This document shows, in pieces, positions 25,411-37,400 of a stretch of 64,000 bases of DNA. The notes under the pieces were generated by a model. That model was not told the origin of the DNA, did no database searches, and was given only the letters and a program-made list of their open reading frames with translations. Positions within the stretch are counted from its first letter, which is position 1; each line of letters begins with the position of its first letter. The stretch comes from Trichobilharzia regenti (taxonomy: Eukaryota; Platyhelminthes; Trematoda; Strigeidida; Schistosomatidae): positions 74,037,168 through 74,101,167 of the forward strand of contig OX235270.1 in the NCBI GenBank assembly GCA_944472135.2, in the 5' to 3' direction. The translations under genes were made by a program, and so were the position numbers.

Positions 25411-26160
25411 CAACTTACTCCACACCTCTACTTCACTCAAGACAATTATTTACTTGAAATAAAAGGTTCCTCAGTTAACAATAACTGATTATTGGTAACT
25501 GAATTAGATATATTTCCTCACTAGACAGTCATCTTGTTCTAATTTAGAACCCCTTATGAGTGAATAGCCCCAGTAGAACTCAAACTCAGCTAATGAGAAA
25601 GTTGTACATTGCTTCCTCACTTTGAGTGCTTCTTTAAGTGGTATTGGTTCACGCTGAAATCTACCCTGAGATTAGTACATTTCTACAGATTAACACTTAA
25701 ATATGTGTATTAACTTCGGACTGAATTCTAGCGTATTCTGGTCGGCAAAACATTATTCCCAAAAAGTGAGCTTATCTGAATTTTTCCACGAATGACATAA
25801 TTGTGTCTCCTGGCAACCATTGTTGCGATTGGCTATCAGTTTGCATCGCTACTGATCATTTTTATTGACTTGGAATTTCAACTTTCTTGTCATGTAATTC
25901 ATTTTTATTAGTTGGTAAATTTAGTTTGTAGTAATATGTTTGTTTGTTTGTTTGTCGTTGATTTTTCTAAGTACCAGGCCTCTAGAATTTCCGTGTCATT
26001 TTGTATTTCCTGTGTTCGGACTCGAATGGGACTCCCACTTTGACTGATGCAATGCTTACCTTAATTCATACAATTTATTTTATAAATGGTTTTATTCCTA
26101 TTTTATTTTCCCGTTCGATCTTTTGGTTTTCACAATATCGAATGAAATGGTTATGTCGGC
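25411..26160. other. No gene seen
   Basis: AT-rich, with a short (GTTT)n run near 25,938-25,954. Confidence 0.5.
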
Positions 26161-26460
26161 CGGCCTGTGTGCTACGTTTACTTCAAGTGGTCTTACGATT
26201 CTAGCCATTATATCAGAGATTTCCTTTATATATGGTGGAGTGAATTTTCTTATGGTCTTTGATGACGATTTCTTGTTGGTATAACGACTTGAGTCTAAAA
26301 CAATTCATGGTGAAATTGCATGGATATTCGTTTTTTCTGAGGACAGTTACTAGGTATTTCTCTTCCTTTGTCTTCAGTACCAGAGTGTTAAGATGTTTTT
26401 GAACTCTTTTAAACAGTGTCTGCACAAAGTTTCTTTTGTGAGTCATTAGGCTGTTGCTCT
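26160..26460 (-). mobile_element. Penelope-like element fragment
   Basis: A minus-strand frame (26,446-26,213) reads KRNFVQTLFKRVQKHLNTLV, then KEEKYLVTVLRKNEYPCNF. This is the helical linker after the reverse transcriptase in Penelope-like elements (family: ALx-x-RA ... EE-x-x-x-x-x-x-L-x-x-NGYP-x-x-F). No palm or GIY-YIG part is seen next to it. Confidence 0.65.
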
Positions 26461-26534
26461 TGTAGTTGAATATTTGATCTGTTTGCGTCTATTTTCTTTA
26501 TACTTATGTAGTTTGATAGGCACAACTAGCAATG

Positions 26535-26990
26535 ATTTTTGATTGGAAGTTAGATCGTGAACTGACATCATTTGGAGGACCAATAAAAGTCAGGGAGAAC
26601 TGGACGGCTTTTTCGCCGTGACCTGGGACTCTTTATAACACACATATATATTGCGACCGGGAACCAAACCCAGAGCCTTTACTTTACGAGGTAAGTCCTT
26701 TGACTTTCCAACCAATGGGATGAGATTCAACAGATCATGAATTCTGATGTCTGCAAATTTGCGGTCTAAAGCGCAACCATTAGCCAGTGTAATCGGTGAG
26801 TATAATTCTCCACACCCGATACAGTTAGCCTAATGGTAGCGACTTCTCTCTAGAACTCGACCTTGTAGTCAATCATTAGTCAGAACTAAATTATTTATAG
26901 GTGCTAGTTTGCATAGATTTGATTTGATATAAGATAACCTGATGAAATGCTGGCAGGTAAAACTACTGTCAAGACCTCCTTATTAGCCCC
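26535..26990 (-). repeat. Old, diverged Sm-alpha-type SINE
   Basis: The order of blocks follows the other copies: inverted end, GGACGGCTTTTTCGCC, GGGACTCTTTATAAC, a B-box remnant, GAATTCTGATGTCTGC, CATTAGCCAGTGTAATCGGT and CACACCCGATACAG. Too many changes for an active ribozyme. Confidence 0.65.
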
Positions 26991-29900
26991 AAATATTTAT
27001 TATGAATTGAGTTTTTCTGAGTTGATTTAAATAAAAGCATTCCCTGAAGCTGCAATAATGGTTGATGCAGTTTCTTTAAGTTAAACTCACAGCCCTATAG
27101 GAAGTCAATCGCTATTCTGAACAGTTCAGTGGTGACATCTATGATTGCAGTACTAAGTGACCCAGGATAAGTTCCTTCAGGACTGCAGACGTGCCTTGTT
27201 GACCAGTACCAACACGAATGAAGTATAAGTCCGTGGCTTCCTGCCGAATTCCTCCAACCATCTATCATGAATTCAGAGTACACCTCGACGGTGTGCTACC
27301 TATCCCGGTGGCTACATTGCAAACTTGACTGACAGAATCCAGTCTGCACCAAATGAAGGCCTAGGACGCATGACATTAGTCACTACCTAGTGTGTAATTA
27401 AGGTGACAATGCAATACTTAGAGAATCATCGTGACGACAGACATCAATTAACGCTTTACTAAAATGCCTTGAGTGAATTTTCATAGAAATCTTGCTTACT
27501 GGATATTTACAGAATACCTGTGAACTCAGTATAATTCACCATTTGATAATTATGGGCGACATTACTTCTGCTGTACCACTTGTGTCTGTATGTGCTCTAG
27601 ATAGTTATCTGACAATCGATTATGTAACTGTTATTCATGTCAACCAGTAAAGTTACTGCTACACGTGTGTGTACACTCAGGAAATTACCGTTCAAATTCA
27701 TTCGTGTGACATCCAGACGTTGGTCGTTCCAGGCAATCCATTTAAAATTACCCCTAAGGCATGTGTTTAAGCAGAAATGAAATGTCAACCTTCTAAGGTA
27801 ATCGGGATGCAATATCTACGAATATATATATATATATATACTTTGGCAGACATGTCATGTAGCAAGTACATCGCAGTATTCAAATGATGAAAACTTTGAA
27901 GACAAAAGCAGCAAAGAAGGTGGGAAACTTATCTCATTTATTCGAAACACGCATTTTCTGTTCGTTCAGCGTATTATTTTCATCGTGCCTTTTGTAGTTG
28001 TATCTTATGCTTAATTGACTGAAAAGTCAAAGAAAGAATTTTCTTTTACTCTTTTTCGTGATTCTTTTATTTTAAGTATTTGCTTCTTTTATTAACCTAA
28101 TAGCCTGTAATGTCTGACAATCCTGTATTATTCACGACTATTAATATATCTATCCCATCTAAGTAAAATGTTATAATTCATAAAGCATGTCTAATCGAAT
28201 AAACTCATAATCGTGTAAATATCATGAACTGAATGTTCACAGAAAATATGTGAAGTATATGTCTTAAAATGTTATCAGTTAAATATTAAAAAAAGAAAAG
28301 AAAAGAAAGAGAATAAATTAGGCGGAGAAGAATTAAGAGGAGGAGAATTATTGTAAACATTTTTCTAATACACATAACTTCAAAACACTTAACAGTGATT
28401 GATGTCACTGTAATCACATTATAAGAGAAGACAAAATAATTGCCACCATCATCACCATACCCATAAAGTGTGATATATATTCATTCATTGTTTTGGTGTG
28501 TCTCTGTTTACGACGAAGACGTTTCTCTCACTTTCTCCCCGTACTATTGGAATTTATAATTCATTTTTGATTTTCACCTGAAATAGTCACACACACACAC
28601 ACTGACAAAAGTTAATAGGAGGATTGGATAATTAAAAGAGATTAGTTTTTGATTGTATGTCTCCACTCACTTCGTGACACCATGAATGCTAATATAATGA
28701 TTATGAAGGCACATCTCGTTACACTATAGGGGTGTTAGTTTTCAGGAATATATCCTTATGCAAAGAGAATCAAAGTATATGTAGGAGAAACGATCAGTAG
28801 ACACTCACTGATTCGCTTTATCAAGCATGAAATTGTATGTTAATTTGATTTTACACATATAACTGAGAAATTAGGTCAGTTATACAACGCAGTGAGTAAA
28901 TATTTCATTGTACGTGTATGTGTGAGTAACTTAACAACACTTCTTTACGTCAAATATTTTGCAAATATCTACTGCAGATCATTCAAAAGTTTTCTTCCTT
29001 GTTTGTATACTGAAAATGGACGGGAATCTTTACTGGCTTAGTTACTAGGACAAAAAATATATCAACAGATGTTTGAAATCAGTATCGCTGGTTCGTCACC
29101 ACAGGAAAAATAACCGTAGCGCTCGAGGGCAGTATAAGTTAATCGTGTTAATGATAAATAAAGCTTTGGTTGAGATATGAAGTAAATAAAGATAGAATGA
29201 CCTCACTGTGCTCCTACAGATGATATTACTATCATTTACTTTGTTTTAACTTATCACCACTTCAAAGTCCTGAGTTTTCGTGAACAAGCAGCTATGTTAA
29301 GTTACGCGTACCATTTTGTTTACAAAGTATGTTTCGCCATCTGTTTTTGCGAAAACTACGTACTGTGATGATTAGTAATGTGATGGATAGTGACAATGTG
29401 TATGAGAATTTTATAAACTGGGGCAAAAATAGCTTATTAATCTGCATCGCGGATCCTCTCTTCTGATATGATTCAGTTGTATCTATTGGGGCATCAGTAA
29501 CTACAACGTTTTGTACACACTGATTTGAAGTGGCAACTCATTTTACGCTTGTTGTTTTTGAATGTATTCCATTAAATCCAATTATACTAACTGAACATAC
29601 ACTTACTAACATCGTGGTGATAATTATGAACGAGAGTAGCAGGAGCTAAGCTCAACTGAGCATTTTTCGTTGAAATTATCTGAAACCTGGTTATATATCT
29701 TATGACACACTTACTATGCATACAGTAATCAGACAAATTGTCTGTTGCGTATTAGTTATGTGCTGACTAACCGTGAACAGTATTCCATCAGTCATTATTA
29801 TTTGCTTATCTAGATTTATTTTATTTTATTAATTTCAACAAGCAGGTGGTGGCTAAAGGTCGTTCTAGTTTCTAATTAAGATCCGTTTTAATTTGAATAC

Positions 29901-30200
29901 AAAGTGCCGTAAATTTCTCTGTCAACGGCTTTGTTTTCAGTCGACTAACGTTTATCCAGCTTTTAATTGTTGCAGACACTTTTAAAGCTCTATAGATTTT
30001 TCAGTTAAAACATCAGTTTATATGAAACTTCACTATTCTGTTAGATAAAAAAAGGATGTGTAGAGGACGAGACCATTGGTTATGGAGTTCCACCAAATGT
30101 AAGACTAAATTTGATGCATCTTTTTGAGTCTTCTCCCAGTTTAAATGATGTTCTGCACTAAACGTTGATTTATAAACTCTGTCATTATAGTTTACTTATA
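26991..30200. other. No gene seen; (TA)n at 27,821-27,840
   Basis: AT-rich. A short (CA)n run lies near 28,589-28,601. The minus frames at 27,095-27,283 and 27,597-27,812 have no signature or supported splice pattern. Confidence 0.5.
27821..27840. repeat. (TA)n microsatellite
   Basis: A perfect TA run of about 20 bases. Confidence 0.9.
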
Positions 30201-30202
30201 GA

Positions 30203-30842
30203 TTTCGTTTATTGTTATTATTCTCTTTGGTTCGGAGTGGAACATAGGGCTTCAACAGAGCATCTCTATTTTGTCCTGTTCTCTGAAGTCCTCTTTAGAT
30301 GGCCCCAGGATCACTCATAAGCTTTCATCTTCTTCTCCTCAAACAATCTACTCACTATCACCCTTGGACGTCCAACCCATAGTTTCCCACTGAAGTTCCA
30401 ATCACGGGCCAGGTATGGCATGTCACCTAATGACCTCTGTAGCATGTAACCGATCCATCTCAATTTTCTTCAGCATACATGTTGAACAGTAGGTTCTTGG
30501 TCGGTCCTTCCTTGGAGTTTCCTGTTGTTAATTCCTTCTGACCGTCTGATTTTCACTATGAAACTAATGACGGCAGCTGGTGATAGAAGTCTGCAGTCTG
30601 TTGGAAATGATCTTCATGACTCAGGCGCCAAGTTCCCTATCAGTATAGAAGAAGTGATTTAATTATTAGTGCTGAAAATTCGAATTTCCTTCTTTGTTTT
30701 GAGTACATCAGATTTCCACATAGATTTGAGAGTAATGAAGGTCTGCTTCGCCTTTTCCATTGTGGTTTTTATTATCCTCATCCCTTTCGCCTGAAGTTGA
30801 ATCGATGCTGCCTAGATACATAAACGAATTTGACCTTTGTTG
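30203..30842 (-). mobile_element. RTE non-LTR element, 3' fragment
   Basis: A minus-strand remnant sharing GAACATAGGGCTTCAACAGA at its 3' end, the TCTGCAGTCTGTTGGAAATG block and the GATTTGAGAGTAATGAAGGT block with other RTE copies. It is closest to the 9.4-kb element. No open frame. Confidence 0.7.
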
Positions 30843-33030
30843 TAGTTTGTACTTATTTTGTTTGACAGAGTTAATCCGTAAATAGTTAAAATCTATGCAG
30901 ACATGTGCATAAGTTTTTCTAAGAATTTACCACAAGTTGAAGGGTATTGCAAGCCCATAGGATTTTTTTTTCTATCATACTTATGATTTTGTTGAAAAAC
31001 ATTGTTAAACACTTTCTAAAAAGAACATGAGACAGTAAAATTATTGTATTAAGAAATATAACCGAAAATTTACACTATGCAAATAACAGCAAATAGCCAG
31101 TTTATTACTTTACGGTAAAAAGTACACACAGAGTTATTTATGAAGAGTCAATAAAACAGTTAACTGTTGAATTCTGTTTGAATTTGGTTCAATCGTTTTA
31201 GGTAGGTGAAGACAAATGGTCATCTAGTACAACACCATTCGGGCAATAATGAGTAAAGGATTAATTATACTTTTATATTCATTTCTCATGGTTTTCGTTA
31301 ATGCTATTTAACAAATTGCTTTATATTGGAAAATATGTTTGGTTGAATTGTTAATGACAAATAAGTTACTTTATTTTGCAGGATAATATCAGCAAATGAA
31401 ATTTAATAGAAAGTGTACAGCTAGAGGGTTTCATCGACTCTGTTTTAACGGAAATTTGTAAAACAATGAAGTGAAATCGCTAGTTCAACAAAATTAATAA
31501 TTATAATAAATTGTAACCACATGTTTTCATTTCTTATATCTGGACATTATTGATGTGAGTAATTATTATTGATCTACTGACATTTCAAGATACTGAACAG
31601 CTGTAAGAGATAAGGGAAGGCCCATTATGAATACCTTTCCTAGCTTTTGTAAAAACAGGAATGATATATCCTATTGTTAATATGCACATCCTTTCAGTTG
31701 TGTTTGCAGAAATATGTTTATAGATGCACGATAACAGTTTACTTACAGAATTTAGAAACGACGGCCTTCAGTAATATATCCTCCTAATCCATCTCTCAGT
31801 TCTGAGAGTTTGAAAGACGAGTAAGGCTAAGATGCGTAGGTCTTTTCCCGCTAGAATAACATAAAGTGAAGTCACAGAATCTTCTGGTATTTAAACAAGA
31901 AAACACTAAGTATTTTTCAGGACAATCGTTTTTCTTAAAACCAACTCTAAAAGAAAGAATTTCTTGAGCCTATTCTAGAAAATGACTTCAACATTTAGTG
32001 AATAAACTCTAGGTAAGATTGTTCTAGATTTTGATCATTCTTTATTTACACTTTATACACGTCAATAATTAACTACCTGTCAGATGTATGGATGAAGGCT
32101 AGTGCATTTAATTGTTTTCCATCTACACGACTATCTGAAATGCGCTCAAATAATTTTGAAGTTACTCACTGCAACCACTATAATGTAATGATCAGTTTAG
32201 ATGGCCAGATTTTTAATGCCAAGAAATATACAGTTGTTTTAAGATTGGTCCAACTTATTTTATCATGAAGTTATTCTCCATTGATTATCTTTGCAGGATA
32301 AGTATTAACAGTCCTCTTTAGAATTAAATAGACGAACAGTCTGCTATATTTTGTACAAAGAAGGTATCCTTAATTTTTGTCTTGTTCAACTTTTGTATTG
32401 ATGTATTGAGCAGCAAGAGTTGACTACATCTAAAACACAGAGAAAATAAGGCATCGTTGGCAGAAAAAAGACGTAGATTTGAATACACACAGATAATTTT
32501 AAGGTAAGTCAATGGAGAACATTTTATACAGTGACTGTTGTTTGTTGGAAGTATGTATTAAGCGTTCCACTTATATCTTATGCTTCTATAATTATAATAG
32601 TAAAATATCTTTTTCTTGATATTAGTGTATACAAATAATGTGGAATTCTCAATTTATTTGAACTGCAAAATATTTATTTTTCATGCATGATCTTCATCAT
32701 ATGAAATTTTATTTTTTCATTTGAGATAACGGCCAATCCTCTGCGACATTTTTAACCCACCGTTCCTTAGAAAGCTAGTTGAAAGTATCTCGAAGATCAA
32801 TTAGTGATTCCAAAACACAACCGGATGATTAAAACACTAAGATGTAGGGGAGAATTTATGAATCGCGCTTCATAAAAGTTTAGGTAGCTTAGTGATTTAA
32901 GCAGGTCGCCACGTGAGTTCACTTAAAGGCGTTTGGGAGATATCCGGAGAGTTGATGGATTTTAAGATATTCGAATGTTAATCGACAGTAAATTATAAGT
33001 TCACCTCTTAAATCACATTAATCACACGTT
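30843..33030. other. No gene seen; one shared repeat near 32,820-32,940
   Basis: AT-rich. The block GGTAGCTTAGTGATTTAAGC with flanks matches 5,590-5,700. Confidence 0.5.
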
Positions 33031-33032
33031 TT

Positions 33033-33232
33033 TTACTCCTCTACGTTCCCAGTGGCTTCAAACTATAGCTTTGAAGTTTCGGTAGCAGTGAGTTTGCTAG
33101 CCTAACCTTCCCTCTTTACCAGTCTTAATACTGGCTTAGCAAGGTAAAGGAGCGTGTTGGCCAGTGATCGAACCATCTGCATGGTTGGCGGCATGCTACC
33201 ACTTGCCACCGACGCAAAAATCAAATATACGC
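33033..33232 (-). repeat. tRNA-derived SINE, second family
   Basis: A minus-strand copy with TACGTTCCCAGTGGCTTCAA, GCTTTGAAGTTTCGG, CTAACCTTCCCTCTTTACCA and CTGGCTTAGC. The tRNA-like part carries GATCGAACCATC as its B-box remnant. Confidence 0.75.
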
Positions 33233-34294
33233 TAAAAGGGTATCGAATTTCAATGAGTACTGAACATGAAGTTAAAACAATATGAAGTGAACTTCAAGAA
33301 ATTCTTAGTGACTTAGCGAGGGAAGTGTGTAACGTTTCCAATGCTTTAAAAAGCATTTGGCTTAGAATAAATGTACGTTTCTTTTCCTTTTGCAACAACA
33401 TTACACCTGTATGTTACTATGGCAGATCAGCGTAGAAGGGCACTTCTCTGTGTTAGCAGAGTTATCTTGACTGGTAATGTAATTTATCTGCGGAATTAGT
33501 TATGCCAATCACCATTCACAAAGTCTTTCCTCCACACCCAACTCATTAGTAGTAATTTATTTTCCTTACCCTAAGAATTATAATAGTGTCTCCGTTACAA
33601 TTTTTAACGAATGATATTGAAACTTATTACTGATATAAAGGCCTTCACTGAATATACTTTTCGTGTAGTAGTAATATAGTAGTAGTGATTACTTCATTTC
33701 AAACAAAATTTCGATGCTATATGGAATTTTCAGCATTTCAATAGAGTGAAACACTTTTGGTTCTCATATAGATACCTTTCAGCTCAGTGACCTTAGCACA
33801 TAATAAACATTAAAAGGACTGTGTTATATAGCACATAGGAATTTTTAGGCTGTAAAAAGAGTTAGTAGTAAGTTTTTGACCTAAATAAGTGACATTTTTG
33901 TTGATAGGTATTTTATTTCTTGCTAGCGACTGGTTAAAGTAACCTTGTCTGATACTGGAGATCCTGTTTGTTCTCACCTTCCTCCTTCGGGTAAAATTCA
34001 TGCTCGTACGATAGAATATATATATATTTAGCATAGGTACTGTCTGAAGGGACAAAAATATCAGGAAAGAGCTTATAAATCTACTTTGAAGTCAACTAAT
34101 GAACAGCAACTTATAGTCGGCGTAATTATTACTTCCATTACTTTTCTATTAATTTTATTTTTTACTGTTTGATTATATTTACTATTTTAATTGTTTATTT
34201 GCATGAGATAAACTAATACAATGTGTACACTGCTGAAAATTCTATTCTGTGTGATAATTACTGTTTGAAATAAAGTTGTTATTAATAATAATTA
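33233..34294. other. No gene seen; downstream flank of the receptor gene
   Basis: AT-rich. A minus frame at 33,810-34,055 has no recognisable family signature. A further receptor exon here cannot be excluded. Confidence 0.4.
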
Positions 34295-34304
34295 TTTATT
34301 TATT
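34295..34304 (-). promoter_or_regulatory. Possible poly(A) signals at the receptor gene 3' end
   Basis: Two overlapping AATAAA hexamers read on the minus strand at 34,304-34,299 and 34,300-34,295, directly at the candidate stop codon. They support a gene end here, but the region is AT-rich and such hexamers occur by chance. Confidence 0.3.
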
Positions 34305-34402
34305 TACTGAATACAAAGTCTGCCATATCTGTTGTAACTCTTGTTTCAATGTAGATGATAAGTGGAAGATTTCGCATTCGGTCCAGAGAGCATAAGAACC
34401 TA
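34300..34402 (-). CDS. NR2E3: Candidate last exon of the receptor (helices 10-12)
   Basis: This is a candidate terminal exon. The acceptor GGGAAATTTAG|T is weak. It reads [19 protein letters not shown] and so on to a TAA at 34,302-34,300. The start resembles the helix 10 pattern RFGKLLLLLPSLR, and the phase fits exon 9 (AG|T). The usual helix 11 motif (LFF-x-x-x-IG-x-x-P) and a clear AF-2 helix are missing. Two overlapping AATAAA signals sit at the stop codon on the minus strand. The true end could be another exon I did not find further downstream. Confidence 0.4.
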
Positions 34403-37400
34403 CTAAATTTCCCGATGTTGGTTTTTATGAAGAGGATTTATACTATCTCATGGGATGATGTTCACCAGCTGATTGGAAAACTTTAGATGTCTGTGAACAA
34501 CAGCGTTAGTTAATCTATTCTTAGACATTTCACTAACCCTAATTGCAGCCTATGAAATTCTACCTATTGTAACGTAGTTTCATTTAAGCAGTCAAAGAAA
34601 AAGATAAGGGGAAACGGTATTGAAGAATAAATAAAATACAATAATTTATAAGGGTTAGAGACACAACCTTGTGCGTCAGTGTCATAGCGGTTAGGACGCT
34701 CGCCGACCATGTACATGGTCGGGGGTTTGATCTCCGGCCGACGAACTCCTTTACCTCACTGAACCAGTAACGAGACTGGTAAAGAGGAAAGGTTAGGCAT
34801 GAGGCTAGCAACCCCATCCTGTAAAATAAACACTGCTAGAGAAACTTCAAGCCACTAGCTTGAAGTCCTATATTCCACTGGGGAACGTGAAGGAAAAAAA
34901 AGCGACACACCCTGCTTACATAACAAACATTCAGAAAGACGTTTTTCGTAGTTGACAAGTATCATAAGAAGAACTTGAACCGAGACAGATAATATTTGGT
35001 TTCTTTCTCAGATGTACTATCATGTGGTAAAGGCAGTTTATACAAGTTTTGTTCTTACTTGAAATTAAAGCCAGCAAAAAGTGATATAAAATATTCTACT
35101 ACACTACAATAAGATTTTTCGTCACCTTGTTATATTGTTTGGGTGGGTAATCCATTCATATTGAGTTAATTGTAACTTCAGCTGCTTTTGTACACAGTCA
35201 ATAGTTTCATTTCGCGTTATTTCCGTTATATCAGTGTTGAATAAAAGCATCATTTTCAGTAGATTTAATTCAGTGATATCAGGCTGCAAGAAGCAAGTTA
35301 ATAAATAGAATAGACACATTTTTGTTAAATATAAAAACATGATCATTGCGGAAAATATACAGGTGTGAGATGTGGTTATCCGGATTTATATTTACAGGGG
35401 GTGGTGGTATCAAATACAGTTTAGAAATTAAAAGGCTGTCTGTAATATTTATGATTTCATGTTTTAAGTTTTGGTAATTTTAATTTTAAATGAGCACCAG
35501 TACTGATTGTAACTGGGCTTTATGAGTTAATACCAGTTATAAACATGAATCAGTAATCAGTGTGGGTAATGCCAAGTTGAATACAAATGCAACACTGAGA
35601 GATCATACAGTGTCTTACGTTGTCCAAACTACTTAACACTAAAAATCTAAAAAAAATTAGGATGAATATATACGCTACACATATTTTATAGGTAGTGACT
35701 ATCATAATTCATACCTTATTAGCCATAAATAGGTTTTTCTCTTAAGTTATAGCTAAATAATCGTTTTGTAGAACGAACTGATTATCGGACATTATGGACT
35801 AACATGCGGTCAAACAAAATGACAGTAGAATATGTGGCATCGAGGCTAAGTAAATATGTAATCAGACTGACACTGGCTATTCGTGGACAAAATTTCATCT
35901 GATCAACAGAAAAATGTGGTGAAATTTACTAGAATAAGGCTGCAGGTCCCCAAATCAGTAGACGAATCATACTCATCCTCCTATGATACTTGACGTCTTG
36001 GTCTCCATTTTGAATGTACGCGTATGTTTCCAGTGATAATGAGTTCAAGGGTACAACACTTAAACAGATATTGGAAAATAAATCCATTTTGAAGCCATTT
36101 CGTTATTTTCTAAATGAATCTTTTAAAGGCCAAGTCGCTTGAAGGGTTTTTAGCTAAATCTGTTTATTGTAGAAACGTTTGACATATATGAGGATGACTC
36201 TAGACTATGTCTGTATAGGCGATTTGTCCAATTATTATTATTACCATGACTTTACACTTGTAAAACGATTTGGTGGGTAATTCATGTTGATTCATTCTGT
36301 CTTCTTTCCTTTCAGACTTCTAAATCTCCTACTATCATGAAGAATATTCCTGTTTCCAAGATGTTGCCGTTTTAATCGTAATCATTTCTCAGCGGTGTTC
36401 ATCAATTAATACTTCTAGATTATGCAAGACTACTTAACTCGGTTTCGTATTTTGTTCATTATTTTTCCTGACATGTAATTTCATACACTTCTTACCAAAT
36501 GATATTAACTGCTGACCTTTGTAGGCGTTTTCATAACCTTTCAGAACACCATATAACTGTACAGCTTTCAAGTGAAGTTACGAAAATAGATACTCTTTGC
36601 TGACATATGTCTTTTAATAAATTGAGCTTTACGCGGATCTTAGAAGACATCTTCGTGTATCACTTGATCCTATTTAAATTTTTATCTGAAAGCATTAAAG
36701 ATGTGCCTTATTTTCATTAGGGCATTCTGAATTAGTGTAGAGACTTTTCGCACGTACAAGCATATCTTGTGCCAAATATCAGTTTTTTATTTTAGCTGAC
36801 ACGCAGAATCATAACATCCAAAGGCCTAGATAAATGTGATTGGCAGGCCATAATCATTACCTTGTCTGAAGCAATAATCGTTCGAGTTTGACAAAGCACA
36901 AAAACTGCGCAGTGTTTTGCATTTCTACTAAATATTTACTTTGAAAAGTGTAAATTTAAACTTAAGAAGAGAGTTTTTATCCACACATTTAGTGGTATCT
37001 AATGGCTATCGAGACATTTTAGAGGAACATTAGGCTTGGCATCAAATCAGTCAAAGTGATTATTACAGAAGAATGCACTAACGTGGACAAACATTTAACG
37101 TTTTCCATTTTAATGTCAGAAATGACAGAGCATTTATTTGTTTTCGCTTACGAAGTCGCATTTTCTTACCTGAATACTTCGGTATTGTTCAATAACTCCA
37201 TTGGTGGGCTAAAAGAGTCTTCAGAAAATTGACATTTAGAAACAGCCAAATTCCAGTTGATTTGTAGTTGCTGGTAACTTTCCAACCAGATTAACAAAAG
37301 CAAATTGATCCATGTCTGAGAAAACAGAACTTTCTGGGTGAAAAAAGTAGAGAAAATAACACCACGTAAATAAACGTATTATGCAGTAACACAGTCATTA

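Noticed and set aside
36480..36575. A receptor exon between exon 7 and exon 9 with donor TTTG|GTAAGA
   Set aside because: All entry frames meet a stop or give the wrong exit phase; the 28-nt segment at 35,619-35,646 fits instead.
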